A stretch of DNA of 64,000 nucleotides. It comes from Castanea sativa (taxonomy: Eukaryota > Streptophyta > Magnoliopsida > Fagales > Fagaceae). This document shows positions 11,178-23,900 of this stretch, piece by piece. The notes below the pieces were generated by a model. The model did no database searches and was not told the origin of the DNA. It was given only the letters and a program-made list of their open reading frames with translations. The first letter of the stretch is position 1. Each line of letters opens with the position of its first letter. The translations under genes were made by a program, and so were the position numbers. The stretch lies in NCBI RefSeq assembly GCF_040712315.1, contig NC_134017.1, positions 52,573,636 to 52,637,635 on the forward strand, in the 5' to 3' direction.

Positions 11178-12967
11178 TTATGTTATGTACTATTCCCTTT
11201 TCACGAATGATGGACATACGTTCATCGCATTAAATAGATGCAGCTATTTTAGGAGATCTTGTTCCCTCTTAGTTGCTTCAGCGTTTCCTTCTTCCTCTAT
11301 CTATAGGAGTTTCCGCTCTTATTGTAAGGTGCACTAAGAAATATTTGAGAAACACTGAGAGTAAAGAAAGATGTATACATGTGTATTCTATATCAATCTT
11401 AGAAATTATATTTTGCGGTGAATGACCACTAGAAAATAAGCAAATTAGATATAATCTCATTCTCATATTTTCTTTTATTGCCTATATATTTCCTCTATTT
11501 TACAACAGTTTATTCATCTTCTCTACTTTTTTAATTACAAATATAAATAAAAGAAAAAAAAAAACTTTAAAAGGGCCATGGTGGGCTAAACTGGGCTTTG
11601 ACCCACTTTAGTAAAGAGGGAGTTAGATGTTGTATTTAATAATAATAAAAAACAGTTCCTTGACCTTGACCTTGTTCCTTGTGTCAGACAAGTGATGCTC
11701 GTCCACATCCTGAAAATGGGGGAAACGATTGTCCTTTTACAAGTTATTATTAGAAAAGGGCCCACGCGATATGTAGAAGTCAATACCAGTTCAACTAACC
11801 CTTTGTTTGGGGAAAAAAGTAAAGAAAGGAAAAGAAGGGAGGGAAAGTTTGCTTTGTGAACCCGTGTAGTGCTGGTAGAGTTTGACTTTAACGTCCATTC
11901 TTATCCAATATCGGTGTAGTGCTAATTATACTAGAATAGAATTTTCATAATCTTATAGGGGTAAGTTTGCTTGTGAACCCACAGCTTGTGACATTTCACA
12001 TTTCAGGATCATGCCTATGTAACTTCAATGTTTTAGAGAGGCACATTTGTTTACTGGTCTCCATTTTCATCTTGGAGGATCAAGGAACACATAATCGAGT
12101 ACATATTAAGAAAAGGACTTGACAAGCTTCCATTGTTTATCAAATCACATCAATCTCAATGTTTCACTTTAATATTCTAAAAGTTTGATACAATCAATTA
12201 AGGTAAAAGAAAGATGATGAGGAGAATGAAACTTCTTTGCTTGCAATGAAGAAGATATTCACTTAAAAAGGACAAAACTGATTGTGTCCTTTTTTTTATG
12301 AGATCCATTCCCTTTTAAGCAAAGGCACATAACATAAAATAGCAAGTAGCAACATGAGTAAAGTTAGATCATCAACTTGCCATTCATGATTTCCATGGAT
12401 AGTTTGTGGTTGTACAACCAGACAACTAGAAGTGGTGTGTTAAAAACTTAAAAAAGCAATAAAGTTCGATCATCCTTCATGTTCCCCTTTCTCTTTGCTT
12501 TCTATCATGCTTTTTAACATGGTATGGAATCAAAAATTAATACTTTTTTTTATCTAAAAAAAAAAGTCCATATTTTTGGGCTAAGAGCCTTAGACCACCA
12601 AATGTCTCTATAAAATAAATGCAACTTTTTTGGTGTGAATTAAGTGTAATTGCTCTGCAGATTTATCTCTAAACAATAAAACAGAAATAACATAATCTAG
12701 CAAGGATTATTAAGAGAAGGTTAAAAAAAAATATAACAATCAATTAAAACCAATAAAGGGGATCCACCTCAAGCATCCCTTCCAACCAACCCCCCCCCCC
12801 CCCCCCCCCCCCAAAAGACCCTTTGGATCTACAACTAGACTTCAACTTCCCTATGATTTTTTTCATTCTACAAGGCTTTACATCATTGATAACATGCTAA
12901 ACGTATAACCCACCTCAGTGGAAATAAAATATTTTGCTTCATAACTCATTTACGGAGGACTCCATGT
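11178..12967. other. Intergenic stretch, no gene recognised
   Basis: AT-rich sequence with several short open frames that show no family signature. It holds the 23-base C tract at 12790-12812. Nothing else could be supported. Confidence 0.5.
12790..12812. repeat. Homopolymer C tract (23 C)
   Basis: Uninterrupted run of 23 cytosines flanked by CCAA and AAAAG. Such runs often mutate and are error-prone in sequencing, so the exact length is doubtful. Confidence 0.95.
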
Positions 12968-13023
12968 CTAGGAGCCCGGGGAAATCAAATCCTTTGATGA
13001 GGCAATCAGTTTCGCAGCAATAC
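12968..13023 (-). other. Possible terminal exon (minus strand), unassigned
   Basis: On the - strand a pyrimidine-containing stretch ending TTGGCTTACAG is followed by an open segment reading IAAKLIASSKDLISPGS and then TAG. The reading needs one base from a preceding exon. Composition and codon use look more gene-like than the flanks. I do not recognise the protein and could not find matching upstream exons. It may be the relic of a gene between the PCD and methyltransferase genes, or chance. Confidence 0.25.
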
Positions 13024-13768
13024 CTGTAAGCCAACCAAATCAACTCAGAGCACTCAAAATATAAGTTGCAGAAAGTAGTGTAACTATACTTTGGGTCTTA
13101 AGGCACGCTCATTGATTTAGATAAATTAATTTGAAGTTTGATGAAGAGAAAAAAAAAAGTTCAAACCTTGTAATCCATTTTAATAGAAACTGTTAAATGG
13201 TAAATCAATCTAACTGGTTGGACTTATAAGTACTAGAGAATGTATACAATATAATTCACAGATGGATCAGATAACCATGATGCATCATGTAATATTGACC
13301 TAAATTACACAATCAAGCAAGAAAATCTATCTTTAGGTTGTTTAGGTTCATAAGAAACCCAAAACTCTCGACATTCCAATTCAATTTTTGCACACAAATT
13401 TGTCACAAATTTTATTGCATTTGATAGGAATATTTCCTCGTGATAGGGCAAACTTCACTGTTTTTGAAAATTTCTTTGTGAGGAGGAACTTTAGGGGAAC
13501 TAATCAAGGAACAGAGAAGAAATGGGAGATTAAAAGCCCTCTCATCGGCATACTTCATCAACTCTTCAAAATGAGTCATGAATGTGAACATCCATAGTTT
13601 AAACAAAATCATTATTAATCATCTCTTGCTAAATATATTTTTTCATTTTTAAAAGAAACTAACAAGAACTTATGAAATCATGCATATTCATTGGTTAGCC
13701 TATCAATTCTTGAATTTGATTCAAAATGTTCACTTACTAACAATTAATCACTACTAAGTGTTATCAAA

Positions 13769-13857
13769 CTAAACGCCCAAAGAAGACGTGGATTTGATGA
13801 GATTATTGAGCTTGATGTAAAGCATGTCAACTGGCCTCTTTACCACTGATGAATCGC
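13769..13857 (-). other. Possible terminal exon (minus strand), unassigned
   Basis: On the - strand a T-rich tract ending TTTTACTTCTAG forms a good splice acceptor. It is followed by an open segment reading DSSVVKRPVDMLYIKLNNLIKSTSSLGV and a TAG stop. The acceptor phase needs one base from upstream. It cannot be joined in phase to the candidate at 12968-13023 by an obvious donor. The protein is not recognised. Upstream coding exons were not found in 13.9-15.0 kb. Confidence 0.3.
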
Positions 13858-14120
13858 CTAGAAGTAAAAAAAAACCAAGGTTTTTTTCTAAGTAAAACAC
13901 TAAAACTTATGTCAGTCTCAGGAAGGAAGATTAATTCTTCTTTCGGAAGAGATATCATGAAAACCAGTAATTAAAACAGAGCCATATCAGGGCTTCAGAT
14001 GGAAGTTACTGATCTAAGATTCAAGATATTGTTCCTGGATAGGTTACATGGATATCCATTTTGTATGTTGGAAAATATAAGCATAAAAAAAGAGGGCCAT
14101 CATGACTAGTGATTTTTGAA

Positions 14121-14990
14121 TTAGGTAAGTTCCTAACAATCTGATAATAACAGAGCCAAACTTAAGCAAAGAAGACAGGACTATTTCAGCTTCAGCTTGC
14201 ATAAAAAATTTAATTAACTATGTGAATCAAAGAGCTATAATTGCTTGATAGATCAATGATGTGGGCAAAATGTCCTTAGATCAATTGAAATTGACAGATA
14301 TTATCAATGCATACATAATACCACAACCAAACTTTCTTGTATGTAATCAAAAAGAGCACAACAAACAACACACCACATTTGCAAATCAACAAATCCTGTG
14401 TCTTTACCAACCAGATTCAGCTTTGGACACAGGATTATGCACAAGGTTTCACCTCAGGTAACACTTTAATCTACACTCTGTACGCTCCATTATCTTCTTA
14501 CCAAAAAAAATACAGTGTAGTAGTTTGTAAATTTTAGGTAGGTATCTTACTCCACAATTACCTAATAATTTGATAATGACAGAGCCAAACTTAAGCGAAG
14601 AAGACAAGAATATTTCAGCTAGGAATTTCAAGCACTGCTCATAATTGACTTCAGTTTAAGTCTTGAAATTAACTTTGTCAATCAAAGAGCTATAATTGCT
14701 TGATAGATCAATGATGTGGGAAAAATGTCCTTAGATCAATTGAAATTGACAGATATTATCAATGCATAAATAATACTTAATACCCCAACCAAACTCTCTC
14801 CTATGTGATCAAGAAGAGCACAACACACTAAAATTGCAAATCGACAAATCCCGTGCCTTCACTAACCAGATTCAGCTTTGGACACTAGATCATGCACAAG
14901 GTTTCACCTCTAAGTAACACTTTAATCTACACTCTGTAACCCCCCCCCACCCCCCACCCCTCCCCCATTATTTTCTTACCAAAAAAAAAT
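14121..14990. repeat. Tandem duplication, two units of about 413-457 bp
   Basis: Unit 1 (14121-14533) and unit 2 (14534 to about 14990) share long stretches in order: TTAGGTA start, ACAGAGCCAAACTTAAGC, GAGCTATAATTGCTTGATAG, TGTCCTTAGATCAATTG, CAGATTCAGCTTTGGACAC and CTTTAATCTACACTCTGTA. Unit 2 has a longer middle and ends in a C-rich tract at 14939-14968. The duplication lies about 200 bp beyond the 3' end of the methyltransferase gene. Confidence 0.9.
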
Positions 14991-15194
14991 TGTAGTCAAT
15001 ACTATATGCTAACCAACAAACTTAGTTAATTGCTCAAATCTTAATTATTATATTCAACAGAACACCAAGAAGTTCTAAATGCATATCAAACTCCACCGAG
15101 GTAAATAAATTTCCGAATTCAATTCAAACTAAAACCACCATAAATTCTACCAAGGTATCAAACATTTGTCTACCTTACCTCAAAGTATTGAAGC

Positions 15195-16322
15195 TCATTT
15201 GGAACCAGGCTTTTGCAAGAGGGCAGTCAAATAAACCTCCCCATACTTCGAATCAGCCTTACTCCCAGTTGCCCACTTCACTTTCTTGTACCCCAACTTC
15301 CCAATCAACGGTCCATAAACCTTATCAAGATCCACACTTTTGCTAAAGAAATGATCCAACCACAAGTACCCTCCACTCCTCAACACTCTATCCACATCAA
15401 AAAGCAAGAACTCCAGCGCCGTCGCCGGTATCCACCTATTCACGGCGTGTCCACACCGAACCAGATCCAACACCCCGTCGAAAACCGGCAACCTCTGCTG
15501 CAACGGCACGTGCAGAGGCACCAGTCCCCTCAATGCCACCGCCTCATTGTAAGGAGCTCCTAGATTCATGGTGGTTGTAACGACAGTCACATTGTGGAGC
15601 TTCATCGTCGCGGCAAAAGTCCCCGTTCCGCCTCCAATATCGAGGCCGAGCCGGAGGGCAGAGTTGGCCGAGTTCGCAATCTGGAGCAGCTGCGGGATCG
15701 GGAGGTCGAGCTCGTTGGTGTAGGAGGTGAATCTCTGGATTTCGCGAGATGGGTCGAAGCCAAGTTTCGGGTTTGAGCGAATGAGGCAGCTGAAGGAGCT
15801 ACAAGAGTAGTTTTTGCTAGACCAGAGGACGTTCTGGTCGGGGAGAGAAGAAGGGAAAGGGTTATGGGGAAGAGAGGAAGTGGGTTTTGGTGGGGTTCTG
15901 GAGAAGCAGCGGCGGCGAGGGAGAGGGTGGCAGCCGCGGAGGATGAGGGACTCGGCTATGGAGTCAGAGTCTGGTGGGCAGAGTGAGTAAGGAGTGTAAG
16001 TCATGTACTTGTGGAGGAGGTCAGCGTGGTTGTGGCAAGATGAGGCGATTGGGGAGAGGCGGGAGTGGAGGAGGAGATCTGGTGGGGTAGTTGATTTGGT
16101 AGTTGTGGTTGTGGAAGTGGTGGTGGGTTGGAGGCGCGTGAGTTGGTTGATGGTGGCGCGTATGGTGTGGAGCTGCTGAATAAGGTGGTCAGGGACTAGA
16201 GGTGCGGTGGTTGGGGGCTTCTTTGGGGTCTGAAGTGTGGAGGAAAGGTGGTACAGAGATAAGATGTTTGTAGCCACCATGGCTAGGAGGAGCAGCAAGT
16301 TCAGACCCATGGTGAAACCCAT
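15195..16322 (-). CDS. Membrane-anchored SAM-dependent methyltransferase-like protein (At1g29790 type)
   Basis: Intronless gene of 375 residues. Residues 5-24 form one hydrophobic segment right after the start (GLNLLLLLAMVATNILSLYH), which suggests a type II anchor with the catalytic part in the Golgi/endomembrane lumen. A low-complexity Thr/Pro stem follows (about 36-82). The C-terminal half has a Rossmann-type SAM motif, LDIGGGTGTFA (227-237), and a late methyltransferase block, RVLRSGGYLWLDHFF (312-326). An in-frame ATG lies 75 bp upstream at 16397. I chose 16322 because MGFTMGLNLLLLL directly precedes the anchor, as in the family. From memory it matches 'probable methyltransferase At1g29790' in length and architecture. 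The substrate is unknown. GC content is high in the coding region compared with its flanks. Confidence 0.92.
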   Translation of the reverse strand: MGFTMGLNLLLLLAMVATNILSLYHLSSTLQTPKKPPTTAPLVPDHLIQQLHTIRATINQLTRLQPTTTSTTTTTKSTTPPDLLLHSRLSPIASSCHNHADLLHKYMTYTPYSLCPPDSDSIAESLILRGCHPLPRRRCFSRTPPKPTSSLPHNPFPSSLPDQNVLWSSKNYSCSSFSCLIRSNPKLGFDPSREIQRFTSYTNELDLPIPQLLQIANSANSALRLGLDIGGGTGTFAATMKLHNVTVVTTTMNLGAPYNEAVALRGLVPLHVPLQQRLPVFDGVLDLVRCGHAVNRWIPATALEFLLFDVDRVLRSGGYLWLDHFFSKSVDLDKVYGPLIGKLGYKKVKWATGSKADSKYGEVYLTALLQKPGSK

Positions 16323-17018
16323 TTCTCCTTTTCCCTCACTTCTACACTGTTGTTTTGTATCTGTACTTAGATTTTGGGTTTTGCTTTTAAATATCACTGT
16401 TTGTTGACTAAATTTAGTGTGAAAGTGAGTTCAAGAAGTGAAGTAAATAAGTTTGAGTTTTTGTTTTGATCCAATGTGGTAGATCTTTGGAGTGTTACAG
16501 AGTTTTTGTGGCCGTTGGATTGGAATGTGGTGGCAATGGAATCTGGAAAGTAACTATGTTTATAAAGATGCAAATCTAGAGATTTTGTTGGGATCCAGTG
16601 GAGGAAAGTGGGTTGCATGGGTCGGCCATTTTGGACTCACCAATATTTTACTTCTTTCTCTTCTTTGGTTATTTTAACGTGAAAAAGAACAAATTAAAGA
16701 AGAAAATAAGTATAACTGGAGGCACGTGAATTAGGGACCTACTTTGGTCTTTGTCAAAGCATATTTCATGCAGATCTGTGTTTCTGTTTTTAGATCATTA
16801 GAATAATGTATGAGATAATGGTATTGTTACCATATTTCAAGGTATTGTCTGATAGTGCCAAAAACACAAATACTTGTATTTAATTGTTTTTTTTTTTTTT
16901 TTTTTCCTTTCACAAAGACACGTCTTTCTCAATTCCCAAATCAATAACCAAGACAGAGGCACTTTCACATGAATCTTTTTTTTTCTTCTGTTCTCCGCAT
17001 GACCCTCTAGTAGCTATA
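16323..17018. other. 5' leader and promoter region of the methyltransferase gene
   Basis: Non-coding. The gene is read leftward, so this is its upstream region. Open frames here are short and show no family. A T-rich tract lies at 16889-16906. I could not single out a TATA box with confidence. Confidence 0.45.
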
Positions 17019-17268
17019 GGGTCTGTTTGGATAAAATTTATTGCTGAAAATTAAAAACTGAAAACTGAAAATACTGTAGCAAAATAATTTTTAAATGTGT
17101 AAATAGTATTGCGGAACCTAATTTTAATAAAAAATTGCTAAAAAAGTACATGCACAGTGCGTTCACAGTACGCGCACTGCACACTTGTCCCCCACAGCAG
17201 CGAAGAAAAAAAAAAAAAAACAACAACAAAACGTGGACGCAGCAACTTTAAGTTGCATCCAAACGCCC
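17019..17268. mobile_element. Short TIR element (MITE), GTTTGGAT family
   Basis: The left end GGGTCTGTTTGGATAAA and the right end, reverse-complemented, GGGCGTTTGGATGC, share GTTTGGAT. Just inside the left end is a series of AAAACTGAAAA repeats followed by CTGTAGCAAAATAATTTT. The same organisation appears at 44798-45070. No clear target-site duplication was found, so the superfamily stays open. Confidence 0.65.
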
Positions 17269-19726
17269 TCATAATATCAGTAAACTCAACATCATTGCGT
17301 GCCCTCACAAGACATAGCACGTTGTTACGAATTTCTATTTACTCGAGAAAATTTAAAATCTATCCACACACACGCACCCACAAAAAAAAAAAAAAAATCA
17401 GTATCAAAAAACTGTTTAGTCATATTTAGTAGATTCCTAACTTCGATGATAATATGATTTTGAGGTAAAATTCGATATAACATGAGAGTCCATAAAACAA
17501 AATCATTTCAAAGGAAATTTTTTATACTAAGAAATATAAAAATCTGTTAATAAAATTGGGTTTTTTTTTTAAAAAAAAATTTCCCATAAAAAGTTCTAAA
17601 ATTATTTTCTATACTAATACTTTTAGCACATCCGCTAACTCTTCTATCAAATATTTGGAAAAAAAAAAAAAGTAATCACAATAAGAACTCCAATAATAAA
17701 ATCAATTTGATTTCTCGGTCGTAACAAGGGCACCTGCAAACAAAAACAAGCCTACTACCTAGATTAGGGATCATGTGGAGGTTGATCTTGAGTACTCTGA
17801 AGATAAAGTTAGATGTCTATTTTGTGGGGGTAAATAAACAGAATATTGATAACAATAATTTTTATACCTCTCTTTATAAGGAGAGTTGGTTTATAGGTAT
17901 GAGATAGTAACCCATCCCTATGAGAATGATTTAATTATGATCAAGGTTGTTAAAATCACGATCCAAATCATAGGATCATCTGATCTTATATATGTTTGTT
18001 TGTTGAGTAAGAAGATTTTACTAAAACAATAACAAAAGACAGGAAAATGATCTAACCAACTATACATTTTTCAAAGGAGTGAAGGATAGAGATGGGAACA
18101 GAATTATTCTACAGTCTCACTTACAAAAAGATGCCCATTGTCCAAATCTCATACCATTTGGAGCAAGATCGTACAATCTTGCAATCACAAGCCGATCCCA
18201 TGAAACCTTAAGTGATTTTTAATTTCTAAATATCCTAATGTGATCTTGATTGTTTTGTGAAATAGATCAAACGATCCTATGATTTGGATATATCAATAGA
18301 TATGTATATTTCTCAAAGATGTATGTTTCATAACCTATAACTTTTGTAACCTTCTATGGAGCTCTTAATTATACTAAAGATATTATAACATGTTACTATT
18401 TTTATGTCAGATGGACAAATCATTTATTTGACAAACACTTCCATCTCATGTATTAGACCTTAGTGGATTTGGGTGTGACAAGTGAGTAAATTCCTCTCCC
18501 TTTCTTCATTACTCTCAGTAATGGAGAAAGGGGGAGGTGGTGAAGGGAGGAGTTTGGTGGGATAAAGTTTATAATTATAAAGACTGCACGAACATTTGAA
18601 ACATCACATACAAGGGTAATGGCTTAATTCTTGATTTTTTACTAGACAGATTCTATAATTTAACATGTCTTTTCGTTAGTTAATTTTTTCTCTGTGGTTG
18701 ACATTGAACACCTTTGGTGTGGAAAGGTCATATATTTATACAACCAAAAAAAAAAAAAAGCAAACTTTGTCTGTTCTCTAGGCTCATGCCTCCATAGTCC
18801 ATGCATTTGAGAGAGATAAGACTCAAAAGAGTGCAACAAGATTCTAATGGTGACAGAGACAACAATGATATCGATGACCTACTCACCAAAGGCTAAGGTG
18901 ACCCATCTTTATTATTATTATTATAAATTTTTTAGTTTTTATTATTATTGGGAGATGAGTCAGATGACACCATCTCAAGATTAACATAAACATATAATTC
19001 AATTTTCAATCTAAATTGTGCAATCATTTTTCCCCCTCAGTATAATTTATGTAATCTAAAAGTTGGTTGAGTTGGCTCTTAATATTAATAGACCCATTAA
19101 TTATCTTACCGATCTCAATTTAAGAATGCAAATCTAATAAAAAATCATGTCAATGGGACTAATAATAACTCATCCAGATTCCACTTATCGTGGTGGATTT
19201 TATATGTGGGTTAGATTATAATTTTTTATTTGCTGAATAACAGGAAATTTAATTAGAATAAGGCGACTAATAAGGGGCCACTTCATCTCACTGCTCCTTG
19301 ATGAAGATCCAATGAGAGAAACAAGAGATAGAGGAAGGGACCCCATGAATTACAAGAGAACAAAAATGATAGATCAAAGAATAAAGTAAAAAAAAAAAGG
19401 ACCAACAATAAGGGGATTTGGACAAGATTTGCCATAATGTCATCAACAGCAAAGCTAATCCAGAGGTGGGTTCCGCTAGCTCAATCCCCACTTACACCAA
19501 AAATTGATAGCTCAATTTCCGCTATCATCAGAAACGAATATCATAAGTTGAAACTCTCTCTCTTAAAAAAAAAAAAACTAATCCAAAGGTGATCTATAGA
19601 TAAAAAAATATAAGAAAAAGATTGGACTACATTTAAAAGAATAATCCATGACTATAAATTTATACCCTATCATAAAATATCGCGTTAGTGAAGTAGAGAG
19701 ATAATAATAATAATATCAGCATTTGG
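17269..19726. other. Intergenic stretch with an inverted pair of GATC-rich segments
   Basis: No gene recognised. Segments near 17960 (AAATCATAGGATCATCTGATC-like) and 18266 (GATCAAACGATCCTATGATTT-like) are inverted relative to each other, suggesting an old hairpin element of about 350 bp. A GGGGGAGGTGG-rich patch lies near 18530. The remainder is AT-rich with no supportable feature. Confidence 0.45.
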
Positions 19727-20190
19727 GTTTGAGTTTTAGTTGGACTTATTAGAGAGATAAAGTTTTACTTCTTGTTAAGTTTGGATTAAATAAAAATAAA
19801 TTTGTTTAAAAAAAATGATGAGTTTGAGTTTAAGTTGGACTTGTTAGTGAGATAGAGTTTCACTCCTTGTTAAGTTTCAACTAAACAAAAATAATTTTAT
19901 TTAAATAAAATTATAATTTAGAATATTGGTTTACAAAAATTATAATCTCAAGTTGTTAGGGAAAATTAATCATCGTTAATAATTTGGCTTATTTACAACA
20001 TTTTCTTTTTCAAACAATTTACGATTTCAATTGGATTGCATTTTTATAGGTTTAATATTTTGGAAAACTAATTAGATTTGAGAAAAATAATGCATAATTT
20101 TTATCTCCTTTCATAAGGAAAGACAAGGCCTTTTAACAAAGGACATAAGGCCTTTTTGTAGTGGGAGCTTTAGGTTTAGGCCTTGTACTG
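19727..20190. repeat. Dispersed repeat related to 10565-10757 and to the hAT element at 31160
   Basis: 19727-19915 matches the two-unit repeat at 10565-10757. The following 19920-20190 resembles the interior of the hAT element at 31520-31990: it shares TTTACAAAAATTA, a TCTCAA..TGTTAG block, and AGGCCTTTT/TTTAGGCCTTG near its end. It looks like a degraded relative of that hAT family. Confidence 0.6.
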
Positions 20191-20948
20191 ACCCTAAATA
20201 AAGAATAGGGTAAAATATGTCCATCTCTAAAATTTAGCTCACTATAAATTTTAGTCTTTGAAGTTTAAAGTGATTTTCTTTTGTCCTTTAAATGACATGG
20301 ATAAATTATCACTCTTTTAGACACATTTTTATGGACTAAAATCAACCATATTAAATTTGTAAAGGATTAAAATTTAAAATCAAATACTTTTGTTTTGTTA
20401 GTAACAAAAATAAATCGCTTTGAATTTAAGTCACGTATGGGAGAATTTATACAATCTTCTGATGAACTATGTTACTTGTCCACTATTTTACTAAAAAACT
20501 CATATTTATTTAAAATTGCTCAGTCAGTAATTAGATTATGTTTTAAAAAAATTTATAATTTAATAATTTTAAATAAATAAAAGTCTTTTAATGAAATAGT
20601 GGACCATATCACTTATCTATCATAAGCCCTTATAATTTATCCGTTTGTAATTTCTCCCCTTATGGATTAAAGTTTTAGGAATCGAAGTGTATTTTGACTT
20701 TAAAAAATAGGAAGGAAAGTGAAAAAAAAAAAGAAAAAAGAAAAATATTGCAACGGGTAATGGACCAAGGGTGGACCTGGGGCCCATAAAATGCCTGAAA
20801 AATTGCGTCTTACAAACGCGAGTGCAAAGCTAAAACTAAACCCACTTTGCTTTTGTAGCGAAGGAGGAGAAGAAGAAGAAGAAGATCCGAATTTTCAAAT
20901 CCACAGGAAAACAAAACCCACTTTGCTTCTCTGAGTTCAAATCAAACA
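20191..20948. promoter_or_regulatory. Upstream region and 5' leader of the PDCD5 gene
   Basis: 20220-20700 is AT-rich and repeat-like. The 130 bases before the ATG contain a (GAA)n/GGAGAAGAAG purine tract at 20864-20886, typical of plant 5' leaders, and a duplicated CCCACTTTGCTTxTxT motif (20840 and 20918). No firm TATA box was identified. Confidence 0.45.
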
Positions 20949-23900
20949 ATGGTGCGTATTATTTCTTCTTTACTTTACCTATTTTCCTCAGAAAAAAGGG
21001 AAAAAAAAATAATTCATTTTTTGGATCAACCAAACAGAGCATTAGGTTTTGTGTTCATCTTGTAAAAATTTAGTTAGCTATCAGTTTTTGTTTTTGATTT
21101 CATAAACTGAATGTCTTATACACTTGGTCACTTTTTAATTTCTGGGTATTGTAGCTTTTGGGTCATTGTAATGTGAAAATGATGCTATTGCAATTGTGTG
21201 TAATGTGATCTTGATAATTGTGAATTGGCTAAGAAATAGTTAGTGAAAAATGAAAACCCATTTTTTATTTGTTTGTGTCAAAGCTGAGCAGGGCAAAATT
21301 GAATCTGGGGTATGCTCATTTTTAGTGGGTTTTTGCTTTGCTTGGTCTTTGAAGAGATTTTAGTACTTGGTGATTTTTGGATACTCTGACTACAATAATG
21401 TGCATGTGTGTGTTCCTGGGCATGAGCATAAATTGCTTAGTCCGTCGGGGGGTGAATGCCTCTGTATTAGTGGGGTCAGTTTTCTGTTGGTTTTACTGGC
21501 TAGAGGCGACTCCAATGGGCTCTTATTTAGAAAGGTTCCCTACTTTATAAAAAAAGGAATCAGCTTCAATGAATCAAAAAGAATACTGTGTGTGATACTG
21601 ATGTAATAGCGTATGAAATGTGGCTACATTGTTGGATCAGGATAATTTGTGAACCTAGCTAATAATTGCTTTTAAAAGGATGAGCTATGATTTATGAAGC
21701 AACCTGATATTCCTTAGAGTTTGTGCTATATTAATTAGCAATGATGTGTTTTTATATGGTGTAAAACTAAATATCTAGTTGCATAAAGAATAACACGTAA
21801 GTTGAGTCTGTTCTGGTCATAGAAGAAACCTTGATGATAAGCTGCTAAATATAGCCTAAAAGAAAAAAAAAGAAGGAAAAATCATAAAGTGTAGTTGTCT
21901 ATGTACTTGCATGTTCTCATGAGCCCACACTTGCAAGAGTCATGTGAAATATGCTTCCCAAATAGTGCTCGTCTGTAGTGAGGATACTCTGCTATCTACT
22001 CTGCAAGCAAGAAAGGCCATACAATTTGGTACTCAAATAACTACTTGGCTGTTTCTAAGAATAAATGAAGACCTTGAAGTGAAACTTCAAATTCAATAGT
22101 TGTTGAAATGGAATTTCACTTTGAAGCTGTTACCCAAGTATTCTTGCTTTCTCTCTTGTTATGTGTACGCACTCCAGATGCTGCTCATAGTCCTGAATTT
22201 TGTATTCAATGTTTTGTGCTGGATCAGCATTTGATATTTGATTATGGTTCCACTGACGGATGCTTACAGTTTTCTCATTGCAATATGGCTTAATACATGC
22301 TAAAATTAGCACCTTAATTCGACTGATAGGCATTGGTAATAATTTTTTTTTGGTTTTCTAGAATGTGGTGTCCTTTGGGAATGTTTATTTAAATTTGAAG
22401 TTTTCTCCCCTGCCCTTTATTACTGGAACAATTGTTTGGGTTCCAAAATTTACCACTTATTGTTTTTATTTAGGCTGATCCTGAGTTAGAAGCAATCAGA
22501 CAAAGAAGAATGCAGGAGCTTATGGGTCAACGTGGTGTGGTAGGCAATCTTCTTTTGACATGATGTAATTTTTTTGCATAATACTATAGTATTGCAGCTT
22601 GCTTCTCATGCTTTGATGTTGATTGCTTATCATATTATATGATATACAGGGGAATCAACAAAATTCTGAACAGCAGAATGCTCAGGAAGAGGCCAAGAGG
22701 TTTGTTTTTGAATCTAGTTGTAGGCTTGTGGCATTATGCCACAAATGTTCTGTCAGTTCAAGGGTTTTTACTGTAAAGGAAATTACTTGTTTATTTTAAG
22801 TTATTGATTTGAGTAAGCAATCTATTTAGGGAGGCAGAGGAACGGAGGCAAATGATGCTTAGTCAGATTTTGTCAGCTGAAGCACGGGAAAGAAGTAAGC
22901 TCAAATCTGAAATTAGCGGTTGTAGTTGTTTATTAGGACTGTTATTTTTTTTTCTCTTAACATAGTCATATCTTCATATGTTTGTCAGCTCTTGCATTTT
23001 CCTGAAGAATTTTCTCTTGGATACTGCTTGTCTAAAAGGCATCCTACTCTAATCTTGGTTTATTTTTATATTTGATCTCCTATTGCCTGTTGGTAAACAA
23101 TGCAACTTGCACTCAATCATGATATCACTATGTCTTGTCATATAGGTCTAGCAGTGTTTCTGTTGTTTAAGAAGATTGGACTGGTCACTTTGGTCATGAA
23201 TGGAGAATTTAATTCTCAAAATGTGTGAAGTCTACCAGAATTCTTTTTATTTATTTATTTATTTTATTTTATAGGTAAGTAAAAACTTCATTAAAAATAG
23301 GACAAAGTTTAGCTACAAAATTGGTTGTAACCTAACTCAATAAAATAAATATTATTACATATTTTGAAAATCTAACCGTTGGATTGCTTGTTCTTTATGC
23401 TCTTAATACATGTTAAATTTTGTGTCAATCGGATATTATTTACTATATGATCTATAAACTTATATTTTGTGCATAATTTTAAACTACAAAAACTTTCAAT
23501 TTAAACAGTGTATTGATGGTATAGCTATTGATGTTTAATTTTATAAAAATTTTGCAAGCATGGAGGATATAAGAAGAATATGTAATCCAACGGTGGATTT
23601 GTCAAGATTCACCTCTAATAAAAAGATATTGAGTAAGGTTGTAGTCTTAGGCTACAACCAATTTTGTAGCTAAACTTTGTCCTTACGAATAAACTTAAGT
23701 AGTTCAACAAAAAACAGTTACTCTGGTACAAAGGGAGCGTCCAAGGGCAACAAAAGCTAAGCAAAAGTTACAAAACTACATAAATTTTGAAAATCCAGCA
23801 AAGAAGGTTATGCGAGATCACTCATAGTAGTCATCCAATCAAATAAAGACAGTATGAAAAAGCATTTCAACTCTATGATAGAATGCTCCTCCCCTTTGAA

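Noticed and set aside
15213..15776. Plus-strand frames across the methyltransferase gene
   Set aside because: Antisense shadows in a GC-rich exon.
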